Source: Mycolicibacterium anyangense (GTDB lineage: Bacteria > Actinomycetota > Actinomycetes > Mycobacteriales > Mycobacteriaceae). Taken from it: a DNA stretch of 64,000 bases. The DNA lies in NCBI RefSeq assembly GCF_010731855.1, contig NZ_AP022620.1, positions 4,402,001-4,466,000 on the forward strand. Reading direction: 5' to 3'. Position 1 is the first letter of the stretch, and the number at the start of each line of letters is the position of its first letter. Below the pieces are notes generated by a model, which saw nothing but the letters and a program-made list of their open reading frames with translations, had not been told where the DNA came from and ran no database searches. The translations under genes were made by a program, and so were the position numbers. Positions 1 through 7,446 of this stretch are shown here, in pieces.

Positions 1-2
1 GG

Positions 3-227
3 GTGGCGATCACCAACGCGCCGCTTCCGTGGCGGCTCGACGTCACCATGCCGGACCCGCAGTCAGCGCCTCCCTACGGCGCGCAGGTTCGCGCCGACTG
101 GCGTCCCGACGCCAGACCCAATCGATGGGTCAGCGTGCGAGTCATCTACCAGGGCAAGGTTTTCTGTCAGAACACGCTCGACATCGGCGATGCAGCCTGC
201 TATGGCAACACGTCGAGAATCACCTAG
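3..227 (+). CDS. Hypothetical protein, left end cut by the window
   Basis: The frame is open from the window edge to a TAG at 225-227 (74 residues visible). The GTG at position 3 could be a start, but the frame runs to the edge and the true start may lie outside. The visible part is polar, with Trp-Arg-rich stretches and two cysteines near the C-terminus (FCQNT and AACYG) that could form a disulfide. I recognise no family. It ends 13 nt before the next gene, a clearly exported protein, so the two probably form one transcript and this may also be secreted. No function is assigned. Confidence 0.5.
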   Translation: MAITNAPLPWRLDVTMPDPQSAPPYGAQVRADWRPDARPNRWVSVRVIYQGKVFCQNTLDIGDAACYGNTSRIT

Positions 228-240
228 GAGTTCACCGACG

Positions 241-837
241 ATGTTGGGAATACGGGCGAGGTTGCGCCCACCACCGATGGCGGCCTGGAGTGCCGCGGTT
301 GCTCTCGTCGGCACACTGGTGGCGGGGGTGGCAGGCACCCCGATTGCGGGCGCCGAACCAAATCAACAGGATCCGGGCGCCAGCCCCTACCCCGACATTC
401 GGTACTACGACAAACTCGACCCCCTGCAGTTCGCTCAGCCCGGCGGCATCTGGTTCATCGCCCCCACCGGACAGAACTGCGGAATCTGGGGGCTCGGTAG
501 TTTCGGCTGCGCAGGCAACATCCCTGGCGCACCGCCGGGGGTGAGTCACATCGGTTGGATCGACGGTGACCGTGCGGTGCACTACGACTGGTCGATGGAC
601 GTGAGATTTCCTGCCACTGCGGCCGTCCAGGTTCTCGCACCGCGCAGTTCGGTCACTCATGAGGGCACCACCTGCGCTGCGACGCCGGACGGCCGGACCT
701 ACTGTGAGCGCGGGCCGTTGCGCTTCGTGATCGAAGCGGATCGCACCTGGTTGTCCCCGCCGTGGATGGACCTGAGCTGGATCGAATTGGGTCCGGCGTC
801 CTGCAGCCCGCCAGGAGGCGGCCCCTGCTACAGCTGA
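241..837 (+). CDS. Secreted hypothetical protein
   Basis: A 198-residue protein. The ATG at 241 is preferred over an in-frame ATG at 190 because AGGAG (226-230) precedes it and the protein then begins with a classical signal peptide: basic n-region, hydrophobic core AVALVGTLVAGVAG, and a cleavage-like site after PIAGAEP. The mature part carries several cysteines (QNCGIW, FGCAGN, TTCAAT, TYCERG, ASCSPP, GPCYS), an even number consistent with disulfides in the cell envelope. This looks like a mycobacterial exported protein of unknown function. It follows the truncated upstream gene by 13 nt, so co-transcription is likely. Confidence 0.8.
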   Translation: MLGIRARLRPPPMAAWSAAVALVGTLVAGVAGTPIAGAEPNQQDPGASPYPDIRYYDKLDPLQFAQPGGIWFIAPTGQNCGIWGLGSFGCAGNIPGAPPGVSHIGWIDGDRAVHYDWSMDVRFPATAAVQVLAPRSSVTHEGTTCAATPDGRTYCERGPLRFVIEADRTWLSPPWMDLSWIELGPASCSPPGGGPCYS

Positions 838-883
838 GCGCAGGCGCTCGCCGCCTCTGCAGCGCTGCCCGTCACATGTCTGT

Positions 884-1927
884 TCAAGGCGCCACCACGA
901 TCCGGATCGGATTGCCCTCGGCATGCTCGAGTGCCCGGATGCCCTCGTGGATGTCCTCGAGCGCAATGACCTGGCTGACCGACCGGCTCAGATCGAGCCT
1001 GCCCCGCGATACCAGGGCGGCCAGCGTCTCGATATCGGCGTTCTGATAGCCGAGGTGGCCGAGGACCTGCTTCTGACTGAGCCCGAACATCGACGTCGGC
1101 CCCACCGTGGGCGACTCGGCGCTCATCCCGACTCCGACCAGGCGGCCGCCGACGGTGAGCGCGTCCAGCGCCTGTTCGAAGGTCACCTTCAGCCCGACGG
1201 CGTCGAACGCCACGTCGAGCTTGCGTCCGCCGGTGGCCGCGGCCAGCTTGTCCTTGAATTCCGGGTCGCGGGAGTCGAACGCATAGTCGGCACCCAGTTC
1301 CAGGGCGCGCTCGCGGACCACCGGGTTGATGTCGACGGCGATCACCGGCACCGCCCCGACGAGGCGGGCCAGCTGCACGATGTGAGTGCCGACCCCGCCG
1401 ACACCCCACACTCCGACCGACTCACCGACGCGCACCTTGCCGGTGTGTACCACCGCGCCGAACGGTGTCGAGACCGCGTCGGCCAGGATCGCGGCCTGAT
1501 CCAGCGGGACATTGTCGGGAACGCGGGTCAGTCCCGCCGCCTGGGCGATCGTGTACTCGGCCCACGCGCCGTCGTAGGCGAAGGCCATCAGCTGGATCCA
1601 CTGGCAATTGGCCAGGTCCCCGCGCCGGCAGTTCGGGCATTGCAGGCACGGCCGCCCGGCGGCGAGCACCACCCGATCTCCCTCGGACCAGCCGGTGACG
1701 CCGGGCCCGAGCTTGGCGATGGTCCCCGAGGCCTCGTGCCCCTGGGTGACCACCGGGCGCTGGGCCGGGAAAGTGCCGTTGATCAGGCTGAGGTCGGAGT
1801 GGCAGATGCCGCAGAAGGCGACCTTGACCAGTACCTCGCCCTCGCCCGGCTCCGGGATCGGAACATCTTCCAGAACAACAGCTTTCGTATCGGCGTAGAA
1901 CCGTTCCGCCCGCATCGTCGCAACCAT
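884..1927 (-). CDS. Zinc-dependent alcohol dehydrogenase (MDR family)
   Basis: This 347-residue NAD(P)-dependent medium-chain dehydrogenase should oxidise an alcohol or reduce an aldehyde in the cytoplasm. The N-terminal GroES-like half holds catalytic zinc ligands (C39, H64, E65) and the four-cysteine structural zinc site (C94, C97, C100, C108). The Rossmann half has GVGGVG at 175-180. The length is normal for the family. The ATG at 1927 has GGAGGAAGG upstream with good spacing; a second ATG four codons in is less likely. The gene is transcribed divergently from the PPOX-type gene at 1997. The substrate cannot be told from sequence. Confidence 0.93.
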   Translation of the reverse strand: MVATMRAERFYADTKAVVLEDVPIPEPGEGEVLVKVAFCGICHSDLSLINGTFPAQRPVVTQGHEASGTIAKLGPGVTGWSEGDRVVLAAGRPCLQCPNCRRGDLANCQWIQLMAFAYDGAWAEYTIAQAAGLTRVPDNVPLDQAAILADAVSTPFGAVVHTGKVRVGESVGVWGVGGVGTHIVQLARLVGAVPVIAVDINPVVRERALELGADYAFDSRDPEFKDKLAAATGGRKLDVAFDAVGLKVTFEQALDALTVGGRLVGVGMSAESPTVGPTSMFGLSQKQVLGHLGYQNADIETLAALVSRGRLDLSRSVSQVIALEDIHEGIRALEHAEGNPIRIVVAP

Positions 1928-1983
1928 CGGTAGTCCTTCCTCCAGTCGAGTGACAAACTACGCCCCCGGTCCGGTCTCGTGGT

Positions 1984-1989
1984 TAGAGT
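1984..1989 (+). promoter_or_regulatory. -10 element (TAGAGT) of a leaderless promoter
   Basis: TAGAGT fits the mycobacterial TANNNT -10 consensus and lies exactly 7 nt before the ATG at 1997. Transcription would therefore begin at or next to the start codon. There is no Shine-Dalgarno sequence, which favours ATG 1997 over the upstream in-frame GTGs at 1979 and 1988. Confidence 0.5.
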
Positions 1990-1996
1990 GGCGGAT

Positions 1997-2455
1997 ATGG
2001 CGCGCAAGTACGCGACGGCGGATGCCGTGGACCGCCAGCAGATGCTGGAGTTCATCCGTCCGCGCCACCGCATGGTGCTGATCACCTTCCGCGCCGACGG
2101 ATCGTTGCAGGCCTCGCCGGTGACCGGCGGGCTCGATGACCAGGGCCGGGTGGTGATCGCCAGCTATCCGCGGCGGGCCAAGGCGGTCAACATCCGCCGC
2201 TCCGGACGCGCCGGCGTGGTGGTGCTCTCCGACGAGTTCGACGGGCCCTACGTCCAGCTCGACGGGGCCGCGGAGGTCATCGATCTGCCGGACGCCGTCG
2301 AGCCGTTGGTCGACTACTTCCGTGCCGTGGCCGGGGAGCACCCGGACTGGGCGCAGTACCGCCAGGCGATGGTGGACCAGGGCAAGTGCTTGATCAGGGT
2401 GACGCCGCAGACCTGGGGACCGGTGGCCACCGGCGGTTTCCCGCCACCGGACTGA
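1997..2455 (+). CDS. PPOX-class (F420/flavin split-barrel) oxidoreductase
   Basis: A 152-residue protein of the pyridoxamine-phosphate-oxidase-like split-barrel fold, which in mycobacteria usually binds F420 or FMN and reduces small substrates. The recognisable parts are the first strand with RHRMVLITFRADGS, a substrate-side SPVTGG loop, and the RAKAVNIRRSGRAGVVV stretch typical of cofactor-phosphate binding. Cofactor type is inferred from family and genus. The ATG at 1997 is chosen over GTG 1979/1988 because of the leaderless -10 at 1984-1989. The next gene begins 2 nt after its stop, so the two are probably translated from one transcript. Confidence 0.85.
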   Translation: MARKYATADAVDRQQMLEFIRPRHRMVLITFRADGSLQASPVTGGLDDQGRVVIASYPRRAKAVNIRRSGRAGVVVLSDEFDGPYVQLDGAAEVIDLPDAVEPLVDYFRAVAGEHPDWAQYRQAMVDQGKCLIRVTPQTWGPVATGGFPPPD

Positions 2456-2456
2456 C

Positions 2457-2957
2457 ATGTGGCCGCGGCAGCGCGACGGCGTCACGTGCGGACCGAGTGT
2501 GGCGGTGATGGCCGGTGCGCTGATCGACGATGCGTACGGCGCTCCGCTGCGATCGGGGCACCCGCAGCGGTGGTTCGACGCCGAGCAGGCCCGGGTGCAT
2601 CGCATGGTGAACACGGTGTGGCCCAGGGCACTGGGCACCACCCCGGCCGGTATGGCGCGCGCGATGACCGCGCACAGTGCCGCCCGCGGCGTGCGCTACC
2701 GATGGCGCCCGGCGGGTCCGCAGACCGTGCCCGTGGTGTGTGACGCGGTCACGGCCGGCTGGCCGGTGGCGATGCTGCTCGGCTCGGCGTTGCCGCGGCA
2801 CTGGGTGCTGCTGACCGAGATCCGGGGCCCGGCGATGCGGTGCTACGAGCCGTCCAGCGGCGCCCTGGTGTCGGTGCCGATCGACGACATCCGTGCCGGG
2901 CGGGTGCACGGGCTCGGCTTCGGGCGCCCATTCGCGTTCGTCCTGCCCAAGGTTTGA
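2457..2957 (+). CDS. Papain-fold (C39-like) cysteine peptidase-like protein
   Basis: A 166-residue protein I cannot place in a named family. The start contains a QRDGVTCGPSVAVMAG-type motif with Cys11 followed by Gly-Pro, and a later ALPRHWVLLTEI segment puts His115 at the start of a strand, followed by a YEPSSG turn. This Cys...His...(D/E)P pattern is the signature of papain-like/C39-like folds, so either peptidase activity or a degenerate binding fold is possible. There is no signal peptide, membrane segment or ABC domain, unlike bacteriocin-processing C39 proteins. It begins 2 nt after the PPOX gene stop (coupled translation likely). Function unknown. Confidence 0.7.
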   Translation: MWPRQRDGVTCGPSVAVMAGALIDDAYGAPLRSGHPQRWFDAEQARVHRMVNTVWPRALGTTPAGMARAMTAHSAARGVRYRWRPAGPQTVPVVCDAVTAGWPVAMLLGSALPRHWVLLTEIRGPAMRCYEPSSGALVSVPIDDIRAGRVHGLGFGRPFAFVLPKV

Positions 2958-3008
2958 GAACAGACCCAACGGGCATGCGGCCTCCGACCCGATTCGAGGA
3001 GGCAGTAC

Positions 3009-4187
3009 ATGCGCGCAGTGATCTGGCACGGCCGACGCAACGTTTCGGTGGACACCGTGCCCGACCCCCAGATCAAGGAGCCGACCGACGCGATCATTCG
3101 CGTGACCAGTACCAATATCTGCGGCTCTGATCTGCATCTCTACGAGGTACTCGGGGCCTTCATGTCGCCCGGTGACATCCTCGGACACGAGGCGATGGGC
3201 GTGGTCGAGGAGGTGGGCGCCGACGTTGACCAGCTTACCGTGGGCGACCGGGTGGTGATCCCGTTCAACATCTCCTGCGGGCACTGCTTCATGTGCGGTC
3301 ACGGACTTCAAAGTCAGTGTGAGACAACGCAGAACCGTGACCAGGGCACCGGTGCTGCACTGTTCGGCTACTCCAAGCTCTACGGCGAAGTCGCCGGCGG
3401 TCAGGCTGAATACCTCCGGGTACCGCACGCCAACTACACCCATATCAAGGTGCCGGCTGACGGGCCTGACGACCGCTATGTCTACCTGTCCGACGTGCTG
3501 CCCACCGCCTGGCAGGGTCTGGACTACGCCGCGGTCCCCGACGGCGGCACCCTGGTGGTCCTGGGCTTGGGCCCGATCGGGTCGATGGCATGCCGAATTG
3601 CCGCGCACCGCAACCGATACCGCGTCATCGGCGTGGACCTGGTGTCCGACCGCCTGGATCGGGCCCGCCCCTACTGCGATGACGTGATCGATGCCCGCAG
3701 AGATGATCTCGTCGACCGCGTGCTGTCCCACACCGACGGTCGCGGAGCCGACGCAGTGCTCGATGCGGTCGGGATGGAAGCCCACGGGTCGCCGGTCGCG
3801 GAGTTCGCCCAGACCGCGGCCGGTTTTCTGCCGGCGCCGGTGGGCCGCGCGGTGATGCGGAACGCCGGGATGGACCGGCTGGCCGCTCTGCACACTGCGA
3901 TCGCCCTGGTGCGCCGCGGCGGCACGATCTCGCTGTCCGGGGTGTATGGCGGTGCGGCCGATCCGATCAACATGATGGTGTTGTTCGACAAGCAGATCCA
4001 GCTACGGATGGGACAGGCCAACGTCAAGCGCTGGATCCCGGACATCATGGGGCTGCTCACCGATGGAGACCCGCTCGGGGTGGACACCTTCGCCACCCAC
4101 CGGCTGCCACTCGAGGATGCGCCGCAGGCCTACGAAACCTTCCAAAAGAAGGCCGACGGTATGGTCAAAGTCCTTCTCAAACCTTAG
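3009..4187 (+). CDS. Zinc-dependent alcohol/formaldehyde dehydrogenase-like protein
   Basis: A 392-residue MDR dehydrogenase of the glutathione-independent formaldehyde dehydrogenase-like group. Catalytic zinc ligands are C38, H60 and E61 (in NICGSDLH and GHEAMG); the structural zinc cysteines are C90, C93, C96 and C104. The nucleotide-binding motif GLGPIG is at 186-191. It is longer than the dehydrogenase at 884-1927 because of the insertion after the Rossmann start, typical of this subgroup. A GAGGAGG-like Shine-Dalgarno precedes the ATG. The stop overlaps the 3' end of the convergent TetR gene by 11 nt. The natural substrate is not known. Confidence 0.92.
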   Translation: MRAVIWHGRRNVSVDTVPDPQIKEPTDAIIRVTSTNICGSDLHLYEVLGAFMSPGDILGHEAMGVVEEVGADVDQLTVGDRVVIPFNISCGHCFMCGHGLQSQCETTQNRDQGTGAALFGYSKLYGEVAGGQAEYLRVPHANYTHIKVPADGPDDRYVYLSDVLPTAWQGLDYAAVPDGGTLVVLGLGPIGSMACRIAAHRNRYRVIGVDLVSDRLDRARPYCDDVIDARRDDLVDRVLSHTDGRGADAVLDAVGMEAHGSPVAEFAQTAAGFLPAPVGRAVMRNAGMDRLAALHTAIALVRRGGTISLSGVYGGAADPINMMVLFDKQIQLRMGQANVKRWIPDIMGLLTDGDPLGVDTFATHRLPLEDAPQAYETFQKKADGMVKVLLKP

Positions 4188-4794
4188 GTTTGGGACCGAG
4201 GATCGCCATCGACGCGGCGACGGCCGGTTCGAGGATGGTCCTGACCGGGTGGCCGTCCTCCACCGTCTGGGCGGTGAGCTCGCGCAGGCCGCCCACCAGG
4301 ATGACTGCGGCCTCCGGGGACACCGGGTCGATGCCCGCGTCGCGGAACCCGCTGTTGGCGGTCAGGTCGACGATCATCGTCACCAACCCGCCGAACCCGC
4401 GGCGCAGTGTCGGTCGCGCGCTCTCACCGAGTGCGGGCAGTTCCCGGATCCAGCTCAGGGTGATGGCCGTGCTGGCCTCGATCGTGTCCACGTAGGCCAC
4501 CACGGCCTGACGGATCTGGATGTGCCACGGCGCATCCGGCACCACCGCCTTGCGGATCGTGGCGACGATCTGGGCGCTGTTGTCCATCAGCAGTTCGGCG
4601 AAGCACTCTTCCTTGGTGGCGAACTGGTCGTAGAACGTGCGCTTGGACGTGCGGGCATGGCGAACGATGTCGGCGACGGTGCTGTCCCGGTAGCCGCGCT
4701 CGTCGATCGACACGGCCAGGCCGTCGAGCAGGCGTCTACGGAACCCGCCGTCGCGCGCGGAGTCCGGGGAGGCCTCGGCAGCGGGCGCGCTCAC
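4177..4794 (-). CDS. TetR-family repressor divergent from the P450 gene
   Basis: A 205-residue TetR regulator (by position the Rv0135c counterpart, from memory). The open frame extends upstream, but the GTG at 4794 is chosen because AAAGGAG lies 6-7 nt before it and the protein then begins with a short tail and the HTH domain: GYRDSTVADIVRHARTSKRTFYDQFATKEECF, residues about 35-65. The C-terminal half is the ligand-binding helical domain. It is transcribed divergently from the P450, and the shared 112-bp region carries two matching palindromic half-site pairs (4831-4848 and 4863-4882), so autoregulation and control of the P450 are likely. The ligand is unknown. Confidence 0.92.
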   Translation of the reverse strand: MSAPAAEASPDSARDGGFRRRLLDGLAVSIDERGYRDSTVADIVRHARTSKRTFYDQFATKEECFAELLMDNSAQIVATIRKAVVPDAPWHIQIRQAVVAYVDTIEASTAITLSWIRELPALGESARPTLRRGFGGLVTMIVDLTANSGFRDAGIDPVSPEAAVILVGGLRELTAQTVEDGHPVRTILEPAVAASMAILGPKPKV

Positions 4795-4830
4795 CTGGAC
4801 TCCTTTCACCGCACAGGTACTTGTCAGGGT

Positions 4831-4848
4831 TGGTACCAACGAGTACCG
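4831..4848. promoter_or_regulatory. Candidate TetR operator 1
   Basis: GGTAC-CAACGA-GTACC is an inverted repeat of 5-bp arms with a 6-bp spacer (4832-4847). It shares arms, spacer length and the AACG core with operator 2, and the centres are 33 bp apart (about three helical turns). It lies in the divergent tetR/P450 region. It also overlaps the perfect palindrome TTGGTACCAA at 4830-4839. Confidence 0.55.
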
Positions 4849-4862
4849 TACCCGACAAGCCA

Positions 4863-4882
4863 GTGGTACAACGCAGTACCAC
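4863..4882. promoter_or_regulatory. Candidate TetR operator 2
   Basis: GTGGTAC-AACGCA-GTACCAC is a perfect 7-bp inverted repeat with a 6-bp spacer, 25 nt before the P450 start codon and 69 nt before the tetR start. The size (20 bp) and symmetry are typical of TetR-dimer sites. Binding here would plausibly block P450 transcription. Confidence 0.6.
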
Positions 4883-4906
4883 GCCATCCCGGGAGGCCGG
4901 ACAGTC

Positions 4907-6232
4907 ATGAGCGAAGCGCCCACCGTCGACGTTCCCAGTACTGCGGAACCGAAGCTGCCGCCCCGGCCGGGCATTCCAAACCCCCTGCTCAAGACGGCTT
5001 TTCTGACCCAGCGGCGGCCATCGGTCCAGTGGCTGACCCGCCGGTACGGGCGCTGCTTCACCCTGGACGTTCCGGTGTTCGGCCCGACCGTCGTGGTCTC
5101 CGACCCGGCGCTGACCAAACAGATCTTCACCACTAGCCCCGAGCTGCTCTACAACATCCAGCCCAACCTCAGCCGGCTGCTGGGCCCCGGTTCGGTGTTC
5201 GGTCTGGACGGGACCGCCCACCGGGTGCGCCGCAAGCTGCTTACCCCGCCGTTTCACGGCAAGAGCATCAGGGCCTACGAGCGGATCGTCGAGGAAGAGA
5301 CGCTGCGCGAGATCGCGTCGTGGCCCGAGGGCGCAGAGTTCGAAACCCTCGAGCCGTTGATGCGCATCAGCCTCAATGTCATCATCCGGGCGATCTTCGG
5401 TGCCGGGGGTGCGGAGTTCGAGCAGCTGCGGGCGCTGCTGCCGAAGTGGGTGACACTGGGCTCCCGGCTGGCGGTCATGCCCGCCCCGGCCAAGGAGTGG
5501 CGGTTCACCCCGTGGGGCAGGCTCGCCGAGTACCGCCGCGAGTACGAGGGCCTGGTCGACACCCTGATCACCCGCGCAAGGCAGGACCCGGGATTCGAGA
5601 ACCGGGACGACGTCCTGACGCTGTTCCTGCGCAGCACCTACGAAGACGGCTCGCCGATGACCCGCAGCGAGATCGGCGACGAGCTGCTGACGCTGTTGGC
5701 TGCCGGCCACGAGACCACCGGGTCCACGCTGTCGTGGGCGTTCGAGCGGATCTCCCGGCATCCGGAGGTGCTGCGGCAGCTTGTCGCCGAGGCCGCCACC
5801 GACGACAACAGCTATCGGCAGGCCACCTTGTTCGAGGTGCAGCGCAACCGCACGGTGATCGACTTCTCCGGCCGCCACGTCATGGCCCCGAGCTACGAAC
5901 TCGGTGAATGGCGCATCCCGCAAGGCTTTTCGATCATGGTCAGCCTCAGTCAACTGCACGAGAACCCAGAGATTTTTCCCGATCCTGCTCGGTTCGACCC
6001 GCAGCGCTTCCTCGATGCCAAGCCGAACACCTTCGCGTGGGTGCCGTTCGGCGGTGGTACGCGGCGGTGTATCGGTGCGGCGTTCGCCACCATGGAGATG
6101 GATGTAGTGCTGCGAACAGTGTTGCGCCACTTCACCATCCAGACCACCGATGCTCCGGGTGAGAAGTGGCGCAACCGCGGCGTTGCCTATGTCCCCAAAC
6201 GGGGCGGCCGGGTGGTCGTCTACCGCCGCTGA
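4907..6232 (+). CDS. cyp138: Cytochrome P450, CYP138-like
   Basis: A 441-residue haem monooxygenase with all P450 landmarks: AGHETT oxygen-binding motif of helix I at 266-271, the ExxR pair E310/R313 in helix K, and the haem loop FGGGTRRCIG with thiolate ligand C388. The N-terminus is Pro-rich (PPRPGIPNP), usual for soluble-to-peripheral actinobacterial P450s. The assignment to CYP138 rests on context: tetR, P450, then convergent msrA is the Rv0135c-Rv0136-Rv0137c order. Substrate unknown; a hydrophobic or lipid compound is likely for the class. A GGGAGG ribosome site precedes the ATG, and transcription is probably controlled by the divergent TetR through two operators. Confidence 0.92.
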   Translation: MSEAPTVDVPSTAEPKLPPRPGIPNPLLKTAFLTQRRPSVQWLTRRYGRCFTLDVPVFGPTVVVSDPALTKQIFTTSPELLYNIQPNLSRLLGPGSVFGLDGTAHRVRRKLLTPPFHGKSIRAYERIVEEETLREIASWPEGAEFETLEPLMRISLNVIIRAIFGAGGAEFEQLRALLPKWVTLGSRLAVMPAPAKEWRFTPWGRLAEYRREYEGLVDTLITRARQDPGFENRDDVLTLFLRSTYEDGSPMTRSEIGDELLTLLAAGHETTGSTLSWAFERISRHPEVLRQLVAEAATDDNSYRQATLFEVQRNRTVIDFSGRHVMAPSYELGEWRIPQGFSIMVSLSQLHENPEIFPDPARFDPQRFLDAKPNTFAWVPFGGGTRRCIGAAFATMEMDVVLRTVLRHFTIQTTDAPGEKWRNRGVAYVPKRGGRVVVYRR

Positions 6233-6249
6233 GGCCGCTGGGGTCTAAC

Positions 6250-6314
6250 GCCTCGAATGTGCGTCCCGATACGCCCGCGGCGGCGTGTTGCGGATGAAAC
6301 CGCACACTCGAGGC
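6250..6314. repeat. Long nested inverted repeat in the P450/msr convergent gap
   Basis: The arm GCCTCGAATGTGCG (6250-6263) pairs with CGCACACTCGAGGC (6301-6314), 13 of 14 positions. Inside is a smaller hairpin ACGCC-CGCGGC-GGCGT. It sits 17 nt after the P450 stop and just after the msr stop on the other strand, so it could act as a bidirectional terminator. The lack of a T-run and the size also fit a dispersed intergenic repeat unit. Confidence 0.5.
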
Positions 6315-6325
6315 GGGCTTCGACG

Positions 6326-7318
6326 CTAGACCTGCGCCCGCTTGGGCAGCTTCCAGCCCGGCCGCGGGAAGTGGCAGGTGTAGCCGTTGGGGTAGTGCAC
6401 CAGGTAGTCCTGATGCTCGGGCTCGGCCTCCCAGAAGTCCACTGCGGGCGTCACCTCGGTAACCACCTTGCCCGGCCACAGTCCGGATGCGTCGACGTCG
6501 GCGATGGTGTCGAGCGCGACCTGCTTCTGCTCGTCGTCCAGATAGAAGATGGCCGAGCGATAGCTGGTGCCGACGTCATTACCCTGCCGGTTCTTCGTGC
6601 TCGGATCGTGGATCTGGAAGAAGAACTCCAGCAGCGCCCGGAAATCCGTCTGGGCCGGGTCGTAGACGATCTCGACCGCCTCGGCGTGTCCTGGGTGGTT
6701 GCGGTAGGTCGGGTGGTCGTTCTGGCCGCCGGTATACCCGACCCGGGTGGACACCACGCCCGGCTGCTTGCGGATCAGGTCCTGCATGCCCCAGAAGCAG
6801 CCGCCCGCCAGGATCGCGGTCTTCGTGTCAGTCACATCGTCTCCCTTCGATTCGGCGGTCGTGAACAGCCGCCGGTAGTCGCCATAGCCCTGCGCCTCGA
6901 GGTCGTCGAGGCCGATGAATCTCAGCGAAGCCGAGTTGATGCAGTAGCGCAACCCTCCCGCCGCGCGGGGACCGTCCTTGAAGACGTGACCGAGGTGGCT
7001 GTTGCCGTGCGCCGAGCGCACCTCGGTGCGCGGCATCAGCAGCGTGAAGTCCCGCTTGGTCACCACGTTGGACTGCTCGATCGGTTTGGTGAAGCTTGGC
7101 CAGCCTGATCCGCTGTCGAACTTGTCCACCGAGGCGAACAGCGGTTCGCCGGAGACGACGTCGACGTAGATGCCCGGGTCGTGGTTGTCCCAGTACTCGC
7201 CGGTGAAGGGCCGCTCGGTACCGTTGCGCTGTGTCACCCGGTACTGCTCGGGAGACAGCGCGTTCACGGCGTCGGGGTTGCGGTGATAGTCAAACGCCAT
7301 GCCCGTATCAACCGCCAT
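6326..7318 (-). CDS. msrBA: Bifunctional methionine sulfoxide reductase, MsrB-MsrA fusion
   Basis: A 330-residue fusion that should repair both R- and S-methionine sulfoxide in the cytoplasm. Residues about 20-137 are MsrB ([19 protein letters not shown], and the catalytic Cys in [11 protein letters not shown]126); residues about 165-325 are MsrA with the catalytic GGCFWG motif (C174). The MsrB part has none of the zinc CxxC motifs and C126 is its only cysteine, so it appears to be a one-Cys form. A GTG at 6835 inside the linker is preceded by AAGGGAG, so MsrA alone could also be made. The M. tuberculosis gene at this locus (Rv0137c) is MsrA only, from memory. The start at 7318 is uncertain; ATG 7300 is an alternative. 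Confidence 0.93.
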   Translation of the reverse strand: MAVDTGMAFDYHRNPDAVNALSPEQYRVTQRNGTERPFTGEYWDNHDPGIYVDVVSGEPLFASVDKFDSGSGWPSFTKPIEQSNVVTKRDFTLLMPRTEVRSAHGNSHLGHVFKDGPRAAGGLRYCINSASLRFIGLDDLEAQGYGDYRRLFTTAESKGDDVTDTKTAILAGGCFWGMQDLIRKQPGVVSTRVGYTGGQNDHPTYRNHPGHAEAVEIVYDPAQTDFRALLEFFFQIHDPSTKNRQGNDVGTSYRSAIFYLDDEQKQVALDTIADVDASGLWPGKVVTEVTPAVDFWEAEPEHQDYLVHYPNGYTCHFPRPGWKLPKRAQV

Positions 7319-7446
7319 GGTTGGTCAGATAGTTCCTGCGTCACACATCCGTCAGAACTGACGCTGCGACCTGAAAGCTGCGATGCCACAATGGACAGTC
7401 GGCAACGTGGCCGGTTCTGAGCAGGGGAGTCTGACGCGATGCGGCT

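Noticed and set aside
2394..3893. 499-codon minus-strand frame over the C39-like and dehydrogenase genes
   Set aside because: It is antisense to clear dehydrogenase motifs and lacks any domain; a shadow frame of high-GC DNA.
4736..6130. 464-codon minus-strand frame over the P450
   Set aside because: Fully antisense to a P450 with all motifs; the composition is of a mirrored GC-rich gene.
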